Assembly (NCBI GenBank): GCA_018883785.1
Contig: JAHLFO010000066.1
Coordinates: 1-35,217, forward strand
Reading direction: 5' to 3'
From: Candidatus Bacteroides intestinipullorum
GTDB taxonomy: Bacteria > Bacteroidota > Bacteroidia > Bacteroidales > Bacteroidaceae
DNA length: 35,217 nucleotides
Of the stretch, positions 27,747 to 35,217 are shown in pieces. The translations under genes were made by a program, and so were the position numbers. The first letter of the stretch is position 1; each line of letters starts with the position of its first letter. Below the pieces are notes generated by a model. That model ran no database searches, had not been told where the DNA came from, and saw only the letters and a list, made by a program, of their open reading frames with translations.

Positions 27747-30341
27747 TTAAATCAATTTTATGGGTATGCGCTGCAACTTCGAGGGATCCGATGTGCCGCC
27801 ATAAAGAATTATATAATCCCCTTTGAGCGGACGCATCGTGTTGGATTCGGTGTCGAACCATTCGAAGCTGTTGCCGTCCAGCTGGAAAGTAACTTGCTGC
27901 GTCTCTCCCTTCTTTAGCAGGATGCGGCGGAAGGCGCGGAGTGTATGTCCTGGTCCTTCCTTGTCGTCGGGACGGCGCAGGTATACTTGCACTACTTCTT
28001 CGCCGTCGCGCTTGCCCGTGTTGGTCACGGGGATGGTCAGCGTGCAGGTCTCACCGCATTTCACCTCGTTGGCGGACAGGCTGGCCTGGCCATAGTCGAA
28101 GGTGGTATAGCTCAGTCCGTGACCGAAAGGAAATAGGGGCTTTTCCGTCATGTAGCGGTAGGTGTGGCCTTTCATGTTGTAATCCTGGAAGTCTGGCAGT
28201 TGTTCTGTGCTCTTGTAGAAGGTGACGGGCAGGCGTCCGGCCGGATTGTAGTCGCCAAAGAGCACGGATGCAATGGCTGTACCGCCGGCTTGTCCGGGAT
28301 ACCAGGCTTGCACGATGGCATCGCACAGCTTGGATTCCTGAGTCAGCGCCATGGCTGAGCCGGAGAAGTTGACGAAGACAATCTTCTTGCCTGCCTTGCG
28401 AAGCTCCTTCAGTAGTTCGGTCTGTACGGTTGGCAATTCGATGCGCTCACGATCACCTCCACGGAAGCCCGGAATGGTTACCGGCATTTCCTCACCTTCT
28501 AGTCCCGGAGAGATGCCTCCGGCGAAGATGACTACGTCGGCATCCTTCACACGGTCGACCGAGCGTCTTAGGTCGAGGGGGACTTCGCGGCCGAAGTCAA
28601 AGTTCAGGGTAGCGCAGTCACCTTCTGTGGCCGCGAAGGTGACCTTGATGTCGTAAGATTTCCCGGCTTCCGCTTTCAGCACGTGGACGCGATTGCTCTT
28701 CATGTTGAGCACAGAGGCCACTTGCTGGCCGTTGATGTATAGCTGGGCACCACCTTGGGTGTGGAAGCTGAACACCACATCTTCGCTCGTTGTCGGCTTG
28801 AAGGTTGTCTCATAGACGCCAAGGAAGCCTCCCAGAGGTACACCTGGTGCAAAGACGATGGCACCCGCCGTGGTGAAGCGGAATGGGTTGGAAACATGCG
28901 TTACTACATCCGGCTTGCCTTCTGTGTGATTCAGGTCTTTCCAATAGGACGCTTTGAAGCCTTTCTGTCCGTCGGATGCGGTACATTCATTGAAGAGGCT
29001 TTGCAGAGCCACGGCAGAGGTGTGGTCGCAACCGTGTTCGTAGATCAGCTGGTCGGTAGGCAGTTGCTCTTGCAGGGCTTGCAGTAGCGTGACGGTGTGC
29101 GAGGGAAAGCCATTATAGTTGCCCCACTGCATGATGCTGTCGTTGGCATTGGGACCTACCAAGGCTATCTTTAAGTCTTCCTTCTTCAGGGGGAGGATAT
29201 TGTTCCGGTTTTGGAGCAGGACGATACTTTCCTGGGCCATTCGTAGGGCTAGTTCGCGGTGTTTTTTGCTGTCCACCACGCTGAGGGGGATCTGATGCCA
29301 AGGTATATCCTTGTCAAACTCACCCAGTTCGAAGCGAGCCTTCAGCACACGGTGCAGGGCCGTGTCCAAGCGGCTCTCGCTGATGAGGCCTTCGCCGACG
29401 GCTTCCACCAGCGAGCGATAGCTTTCGCCACATTCCAGGTCGGTGCCGCTGACGACAGCCTTGGCTGATGCGTGGGCAGAGTCGGGTTCGGTGTGGTGGC
29501 GTCCCGGCGTGTAGAAGTCGGAGATGGCCCAGCAGTCTGATACCACCAGTCCTTGGAAGCCCCACTCGTCACGGAGGATTTGCTGGAGCAGGCGGTTGCT
29601 ACCGCAGCAAGGTTCGCCCTCGTAGCGGTTGTAGGCGCACATTACTTCCTTTACGTTTGCTTCCTGCACCAATGCTTTGAAGGCGGGCAGGTAGGTCTCC
29701 CACAGGTCGCGCGGGGCGATGTTTTCGGCGTTGAAGATGTGGCGGTTCCATTCCGGGCCGGAGTGTACGGCGAAGTGCTTGGCGCAGGCGTGCAGCTTGT
29801 CATATTTGGAGCCTTCCGGTCCTTGTAGTCCACGCACGACGTTGACGCCCATGCGTGCAGTCAAGTAGGGGTCTTCGCCGTAAGTCTCCTGTCCGCGTCC
29901 CCAACGGGGGTCACGGAAGATGTTGACATTGGGCGTCCAGAATGTCAGACCTTGGTATATTTTTAGTCCGCCCGACTTGGCATATTCGTTGCTCTTGGCG
30001 CGCGCTTCGTCGCTGACGGCGGTGAAGACGTCCTGCACCAAGGCATCGTCCCACGATGCAGCCATGCCGACGCACTGAGGGAAGACGGTGGCCAAGCCAG
30101 AGCGGCCTACGCCATGCAGGGCCTCGTTCCACCAGTTATACTCCTTGATGTCCAGTCGTGGGATGGCGGGTGATGCAAATTGCATCAATGATACTTTTTC
30201 TTCCAGAGTCAACCTTCCTATCAGGTCGGTGGCACGTTCGTCGGGCGAGAGCGAAGGGTCTTGGTAGGGGAGGGTGCCCCCACAAGAAGCCAGCAGCAGG
30301 GCTACACATGCCGTGGCCAGCGGTTTTAGAATTTTGTTCAT
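27747..30341 (-). CDS. GH3 family glycosidase (beta-xylosidase/beta-glucosidase-like) lipoprotein with PA14-like insert
   Basis: Start set at MNKILKPLATACVALLLASCGG (lipobox). KHFAVHSGPEWNRH, GLVVSDCWAISDFY, GLSYTTFDYG fibronectin-like C-terminus. Insert FLGVYETTFKPTTSEDVVFSFHTQGGAQLYINGQQVA is PA14-like. Confidence 0.93.
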   Translation of the reverse strand: MNKILKPLATACVALLLASCGGTLPYQDPSLSPDERATDLIGRLTLEEKVSLMQFASPAIPRLDIKEYNWWNEALHGVGRSGLATVFPQCVGMAASWDDALVQDVFTAVSDEARAKSNEYAKSGGLKIYQGLTFWTPNVNIFRDPRWGRGQETYGEDPYLTARMGVNVVRGLQGPEGSKYDKLHACAKHFAVHSGPEWNRHIFNAENIAPRDLWETYLPAFKALVQEANVKEVMCAYNRYEGEPCCGSNRLLQQILRDEWGFQGLVVSDCWAISDFYTPGRHHTEPDSAHASAKAVVSGTDLECGESYRSLVEAVGEGLISESRLDTALHRVLKARFELGEFDKDIPWHQIPLSVVDSKKHRELALRMAQESIVLLQNRNNILPLKKEDLKIALVGPNANDSIMQWGNYNGFPSHTVTLLQALQEQLPTDQLIYEHGCDHTSAVALQSLFNECTASDGQKGFKASYWKDLNHTEGKPDVVTHVSNPFRFTTAGAIVFAPGVPLGGFLGVYETTFKPTTSEDVVFSFHTQGGAQLYINGQQVASVLNMKSNRVHVLKAEAGKSYDIKVTFAATEGDCATLNFDFGREVPLDLRRSVDRVKDADVVIFAGGISPGLEGEEMPVTIPGFRGGDRERIELPTVQTELLKELRKAGKKIVFVNFSGSAMALTQESKLCDAIVQAWYPGQAGGTAIASVLFGDYNPAGRLPVTFYKSTEQLPDFQDYNMKGHTYRYMTEKPLFPFGHGLSYTTFDYGQASLSANEVKCGETCTLTIPVTNTGKRDGEEVVQVYLRRPDDKEGPGHTLRAFRRILLKKGETQQVTFQLDGNSFEWFDTESNTMRPLKGDYIILYGGTSDPSKLQRIPIKLI

Positions 30342-30371
30342 GGTGTGATATGCTATTAGTGTTTGACGGGA

Positions 30372-30402
30372 CGAAGTTACTAAACGATTCGCTTTCAGCA
30401 AA
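30372..30402 (-). promoter_or_regulatory. Candidate promoter for the GH3 gene (TTTG-N19-TAACTTCG)
   Basis: Plus strand CGAAGTTA 30372-30379 and CAAA 30399-30402, spacing 19. One deviation from TAnnTTTG. Confidence 0.5.
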
Positions 30403-30563
30403 GGAATCAAGACAAAGATTTGCCTGACAATGGAAATAGGGATGCCAAAGAAGCGCATCGGCAGTGCCAAAGAGGCGCAAAAGCCCGGGAAAAACTTGGC
30501 AAAATGCGCCCGGAAAGATTAAAAAATAGCCGCAGGCAGAGAGTATTTATCGGAAGATTTGCT

Positions 30564-30571
30564 TACCTTTG
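30564..30571 (+). promoter_or_regulatory. Candidate -7 box TACCTTTG upstream of fumarase
   Basis: Exact TAnnTTTG, 47 nt before the ATG. No clear -33 TTTG. Confidence 0.4.
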
Positions 30572-30617
30572 CCAAGACGATAATCCATTTACATTAAAAT
30601 TATATACGATTGTAATT

Positions 30618-32258
30618 ATGGCAACACCCGAATTCAAGTATGCGCCCATGTTTCAATTGGGTAAAGACGACACGGAGTATTACCTCCTCAGCAAGGACGG
30701 CGTGTCGGTAAGTGAGTTTGAAGGAAAAACTATCCTGAAAGTTAGTCCCGAGGCATTGACCCGCTTGGCCAATGCAGCCTTTCGCGATGTCAACTTCCTT
30801 TTGCGCCGCTCGCACAACGAGCAGGTGGCCAAGATTCTGACTGACCCCGAAGCTAGCGAGAATGACAAGTACGTGGCACTGACCTTCTTGCGCAATGCCG
30901 AAGTGGCCTGCAAGGGCAAACTGCCTTTCTGCCAGGACACCGGAACGGCCATCATCCACGGTGAGAAGGGCCAGCAGGTGTGGACTGGATTCTGCGACGA
31001 AGAGGCTCTGTCCAAGGGAGTCTACAAGACCTACACTGAAGAAAATCTGCGCTACTCACAGAATGCTCCACTCTCCATGTACGAAGAGGTGAACACGCGC
31101 TGCAACCTGCCTGCCCAGATTGACATCGAGGCCACTGAGGGCGACGAATACAAGTTCCTCTGCGTGGTGAAGGGCGGTGGCTCAGCCAACAAGACTTATT
31201 TCTACCAAGAGACCAAGGCCCGTATCCAGAATCCGGGCACACTGGTTCCATTCCTCGTGGAGAAGATGAAGACGCTGGGCACGGCGGCTTGTCCTCCGTA
31301 TCACATCGCTTTCGTCATTGGCGGCACGTCGGCCGAGAAGAATCTGTTGACCGTGAAACTGGCTTCTACCCATTATTACGATAACCTGCCCACGACGGGC
31401 GACGAGACGGGCCGCGCTTTCCGCGACATTGAACTGGAGAAGCAACTCTTGACCGAAGCGCACCGCATCGGCCTCGGTGCCCAGTTTGGCGGCAAATATT
31501 TTGCCCATGACATCCGCGTCATCCGTCTGCCACGCCACGGTGCATCCTGCCCCATAGGTTTGGGAGTGAGCTGCTCGGCCGACCGCAACATCAAGGCCAA
31601 GATCAACAAGGACGGTATTTGGATTGAGAAACTGGATGACAATCCCGGTGAACTTATCCCCGAAGAACTGCGCAATGCAGGCGAGGGCAACGCTGTGCGT
31701 ATCGACCTGAACCAACCGATGAGCGAAATCTGCAAGATTCTGTCCCAATACCCCGTAGCTACACGCGTCAGCCTGAACGGTACTATCATTGTAGCACGCG
31801 ATATCGCTCACGCCAAGCTGAAAGCTCGTCTGGATGCCGGCGAGGACTTGCCGCAGTACTTCAAGGATCATCCCGTGCTTTACGCCGGTCCGGCCAAGAC
31901 ACCCGAAGGCATGCCTTGTGGCTCGATGGGTCCGACGACGGCCAACCGTATGGATCCCTATGTAGATGAGTTCCAAGATCACGGCGGCTCCATGGTGATG
32001 ATTGCCAAAGGCAACCGCACACAGGTGGTGACCGATGCCTGCAAAAAGCATGGCGGATTCTATCTGGGCAGTATTGGCGGTCCGGCGGCCGTGTTGTCGA
32101 TGAACAGCATCAAGAGCATCGAGTGCGTGGAATATCCCGAACTGGGCATGGAGGCTATCTGGAAAATCAACGTGGTGGACTTCCCTGCTTTCATCCTCGT
32201 GGATGACAAGGGCAACGACTTCTTCAAGCAGCTGAAGCCGTGGGATTGCAAATGTTAA
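30618..32258 (+). CDS. Class I fumarate hydratase (Fe-S dependent)
   Basis: Start set at [99 protein letters not shown]. Confidence 0.95.
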   Translation: MATPEFKYAPMFQLGKDDTEYYLLSKDGVSVSEFEGKTILKVSPEALTRLANAAFRDVNFLLRRSHNEQVAKILTDPEASENDKYVALTFLRNAEVACKGKLPFCQDTGTAIIHGEKGQQVWTGFCDEEALSKGVYKTYTEENLRYSQNAPLSMYEEVNTRCNLPAQIDIEATEGDEYKFLCVVKGGGSANKTYFYQETKARIQNPGTLVPFLVEKMKTLGTAACPPYHIAFVIGGTSAEKNLLTVKLASTHYYDNLPTTGDETGRAFRDIELEKQLLTEAHRIGLGAQFGGKYFAHDIRVIRLPRHGASCPIGLGVSCSADRNIKAKINKDGIWIEKLDDNPGELIPEELRNAGEGNAVRIDLNQPMSEICKILSQYPVATRVSLNGTIIVARDIAHAKLKARLDAGEDLPQYFKDHPVLYAGPAKTPEGMPCGSMGPTTANRMDPYVDEFQDHGGSMVMIAKGNRTQVVTDACKKHGGFYLGSIGGPAAVLSMNSIKSIECVEYPELGMEAIWKINVVDFPAFILVDDKGNDFFKQLKPWDCKC

Positions 32259-32302
32259 TTAGCTGAAGCTTTTTGGTTTGTACTTGAGCATAGTAACCTC
32301 TT

Positions 32303-32335
32303 GGGGCGTTCCTTGTGAAAGGCGCGCCCCTTTTT
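32303..32335 (+). terminator. Terminator-like stem-loop after fumarase
   Basis: GGGGCG...CGCCCC with inner CCTT/AAGG pairing, followed by TTTTT. Confidence 0.65.
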
Positions 32336-32355
32336 GATTAACTACACAGCAACTG

Positions 32356-33513
32356 ATGAAAAAATACTTACACAAAAGAATTTCGATAAGCGAATTGTGT
32401 GGCTGGATGTGGTCCGGCTGGTGGCCATGTTCACGGTGGTGTGCTGCCACTGCACAGATCCTTTTAATTTTTATCCCGGCACTTCGCCGGACATTGGTGA
32501 AATCAAGTTTTGGGGGGCTGCCTATGGCGCATTGCTTCGCCCTTGCGTGCCGTTGTTCGTGATGATCACAGGTGCCCTGTTATTACCTGTACGGGGAGAT
32601 ATCTCGGCGTTCTATCGAAAACGCATCCTCCGCGTGTTCGTTCCCTTCCTGATTTGGGGAGTGCTCTATGCGCTCTTCCCATGGATAACGGGCGTGTTGG
32701 GCTTGGACTCCAAGGTCATATTGGACTTCTTTCCCTACTCGGGCGAGGAGGTGATGCGGCAATCGCTCGGGGTTAGTCTGGGTTATATCGCACAGATACC
32801 GGTCAATTTCTCTGCTTTGGCCGTCCATTTGTGGTATATTTATTTGTTGATAGGGTTATATCTCTACCTTCCTATATTCTCAGCTTGGGTGGCTCAGGCA
32901 TCCGATCGAGGCAAGCGGAATTTCCTTCTGGCGTGGGGAGTCACCACGTTATTGCCTTACGTCCATGAGTTTGTTGCGCCCTATCTTTGGGGCGAATGCT
33001 CGTAGAATGCGTTCGGGATGCTCTATTACTTTGCCGGGTTCAATGGCTATCTGTTGCTGGGCCATTATCTGAGGCACCACGACTGGAGCCGGACACAGCT
33101 ATGGGGATGGGGTGTGCCGATGTTTCTCGCAGGCTATGCATTTACCTTCTTCGGTTTCCGCTATATTGACATCCAATCCCGAAGCTACACCCGAAGAATA
33201 TGAATTGTTCTTCACGTACTGCTCCCTCAATGTGGTGCTTATGACGCTTCCCGTGTTCATGTGGTGCAAGCAGGTTCGTGTTCGTTCCCTCCGGTTGCAA
33301 CGCATGTTGGCCAACCTGACTCTCTGCGGCTTCGGTGTGTACATGGTGCATTATTTCTTGGCGGGTCCCAGTGTGGTGTGGATGCGTGCCTTGCATGTTC
33401 CCATTTGCCTCCAGATTCCGTTGGCGGCAGTGGTAGCCTTCGGCTTGTCGTGGATCCTTGTGTCGTTGGTCTATCGTTGGGTAGGGCCAAGGGCCAAGTG
33501 GGTGTTCGGCTAA
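32356..33513 (+). pseudogene. Acyltransferase-3 family membrane protein, disrupted
   Basis: Consecutive homologous segments in two frames: KRIVWLDVVRLVAMFTVVCCHCTDPFNFYPG...YLWGECS, TAG (33003-33005), NAFGMLYYFAGFNGYLLLGHYL...FFGFRY in frame 0, then LTSNPEATPEEYELFFTYCSLNVVLMTLPVF...VGPRAKWVFG in frame 1. The natural ATG at 32356 is also out of frame. Confidence 0.8.
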
Positions 33514-33535
33514 GCAGTTTGTGGGAAGGGCAGGT

Positions 33536-34870
33536 TCAAATCTGCCTGCCCACCCATTTCCCATACTTGATGTAGAGGTAACAGAATAAGAGGATGAAGA
33601 CGCCGTAGACGATGTCTGCACTCCAGCACAAGGCTACATCCAGGCGGAGGAAAAGGATGGTCCACGTGATGTAGGCTGTGTAGATGGTCAGGCTGCTCAG
33701 TTCCAGCACGAGGGCGGTGCGGGTGTTGCCTGTGCCGGACACGGACTGGAAGTAGACGTTGGCCGGGACGAGTGCGAGGTAGGTGGCGCACATCATCCAC
33801 AGCGATGGCACAGCTGCCTCCCGAAGGTCGGGCATGTCAGTGTAGATGCCCAGGATGAGGTGGGGGAAGATTGCAAACAACACCGCCAAGGGCAACACGA
33901 AGAGGTAGGCCAGGCGGATGTGTTGGCGGATGAGGCCAGGCACCTTGTCCGAGTGGCCCCGGCCGATGAGGTTGCTGGTCAGTGACCCGCAGGTGGAAGC
34001 AAACGCCATCATCACCATGAAGAGGATGCCTGAGGCACTGCGAACGATGTTGGTCACGGCCAAGGCCCGTTCGCCCAGGTGTTCGATATAGAGGAAGAAC
34101 AGGAACCACGTGGCCAGCGAGAAGAAATTCTGGATCATCGTCCAGAAAGACACGTCCAGCATCCGGCGGAGCACATCGGCACGGAAGCGGGGCATGCGAT
34201 CCAGGCCATATTTGCGGATGTCCACCCTGCGGCGGGTGTAGAGGATGAAGAACAACAGCGATACCCCCTCGGCCAAAGACGAACCAATGGCGGCACCCGC
34301 GATGCCCAAAGCCGGGAATCCGAAGTTTCCAAAAATCAGGATATAGTTGAACACCACGTTGCTCAGCACCATCACGATGGAGTTCAGGGTCAACGTCTTG
34401 GTCTGCACCGTGCCTAGGAAGAAGGCGCGGAAGATGACCGCGCTGAACGAGAAGAACGCGCCGAACACGCGCCAATGCAGGTAATCCTCGGCGGCGCGGC
34501 AGACGTCGGGCGAGGAGATGATACGCTCCAGGATCATCGGCGAGAAGAAGTAGCTGAGCAGGAACATCACTGCGGCAAGGCACACTTGGAAGTAGATGCC
34601 GTGGTAGAACAGTTGGCCAATGGCGTGGTAGTTTTCCTCGCCGTTGCGCCGGGCGATGAGGATCTGTGTACCGATGCTGAAACCGAAGGCCACCATGAAG
34701 ATGACCATGTAGAAGACGCCGGCAATGGCCGAGGCGCCCAGTTCGACTTCGCCCACGCGGCCCAGGAAGGCGGTGTCTGTCATGCCGATCAGCTGCTCCA
34801 TGATGAGGCTGATGAGGATGGGATAGGCGATGTGCCAGATTTGGCGGTTGGTGTAGGTTGTCTGCTGCAT
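33536..34870 (-). CDS. MATE family efflux transporter
   Basis: Start set at MQQTTYTNRQIWHIAYPILISLIMEQLIGMTDTAFLGRVGEVELGASAIAG; 12-TM-like hydrophobicity. Confidence 0.94.
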   Translation of the reverse strand: MQQTTYTNRQIWHIAYPILISLIMEQLIGMTDTAFLGRVGEVELGASAIAGVFYMVIFMVAFGFSIGTQILIARRNGEENYHAIGQLFYHGIYFQVCLAAVMFLLSYFFSPMILERIISSPDVCRAAEDYLHWRVFGAFFSFSAVIFRAFFLGTVQTKTLTLNSIVMVLSNVVFNYILIFGNFGFPALGIAGAAIGSSLAEGVSLLFFILYTRRRVDIRKYGLDRMPRFRADVLRRMLDVSFWTMIQNFFSLATWFLFFLYIEHLGERALAVTNIVRSASGILFMVMMAFASTCGSLTSNLIGRGHSDKVPGLIRQHIRLAYLFVLPLAVLFAIFPHLILGIYTDMPDLREAAVPSLWMMCATYLALVPANVYFQSVSGTGNTRTALVLELSSLTIYTAYITWTILFLRLDVALCWSADIVYGVFILLFCYLYIKYGKWVGRQI

Positions 34871-34946
34871 GAGTGGAATGTTGTTGCGTTTATAATGGTT
34901 TACAAAGCCTAGGAAATGTTCGGTAAAGGTGATACTTTGACCAGGC

Positions 34947-35005
34947 AAAGGTGCCACCTTTGGCCACAAAAGGTGCCACCTTTTCTTACCAAAGGTGGCA
35001 CCTTT
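34947..35005. repeat. Tandem array: 3 copies of odd palindrome AAAGGTG-C/G-CACCTTT with 22-bp period
   Basis: AAAGGTG starts at 34947, 34969 and 34991. The middle copy is palindromic over 17 bp (AAAAGGTGCCACCTTTT, 34968-34984). Confidence 0.95.
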
Positions 35006-35074
35006 TCTATGTCTCTGGGACAAGTATTGATTGTCTGGTGGTTGTCTCCGAGCAGTTAAGCGGTGAAAAAATGT

Positions 35075-35217
35075 TTACTTGCTTCGTCCGTTTTCACGCT
35101 CCATGCGTTGCCGCTGCATCTCTTCGGCCTGCTTCTGCATGGCCTCCAGGCGGGCGGCGAATCCGGTCTTCTTCATCTGTCGCGGGTCCTTCTTATTGGC
35201 TTCCAGCTGGGCCAGCA
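35075..35217 (-). CDS. yidC: C-terminal fragment of a probable YidC membrane insertase
   Basis: Minus-strand reading [46 protein letters not shown]. The basic tail resembles Bacteroides YidC C-termini as I recall them. Truncated by the window edge. Confidence 0.45.
   Translation of the reverse strand, partial: LAQLEANKKDPRQMKKTGFAARLEAMQKQAEEMQRQRMERENGRSK

Overview
This looks like about 35 kb of chromosome from a Bacteroidales (Bacteroidaceae-like) bacterium. The taxon is inferred from protein families, TTTG/TAnnTTTG promoters, a PPi-dependent phosphofructokinase and a GLPGLI protein. Gene content in order: 5'-truncated GLPGLI protein and TonB-receptor-like outer-membrane protein (+); two-component system (-); NagB-like/PIG-L fusion (-); a colinear minus-strand cluster of acyltransferase, omega-amidase-like nitrilase, alpha-2-macroglobulin lipoprotein and penicillin-binding protein 1C; a 90-aa conserved-looking small protein (-); an RND efflux tripartite operon (+); PPi-PFK (+); GH25 muramidase (+); AraC regulator (-); GH3 glycosidase with a PA14-like insert (-); class I fumarase (+); an acyltransferase-3 gene broken by several lesions (+); MATE transporter (-); and a C-terminal fragment of a probable YidC (-). 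No tRNA, rRNA, CRISPR or transposase was recognised. The most unusual signal is non-coding: at least four intergenic tandem arrays with a 22-23 bp period. Three of them are built from short odd palindromes (arm-C/G-arm) with different sequences but the same layout (AAAGGTG-C-CACCTTT and AATCAATG-C-CATTGATT). Also notable is the NagB domain of the PIG-L fusion, which has lost three of four canonical catalytic residues.
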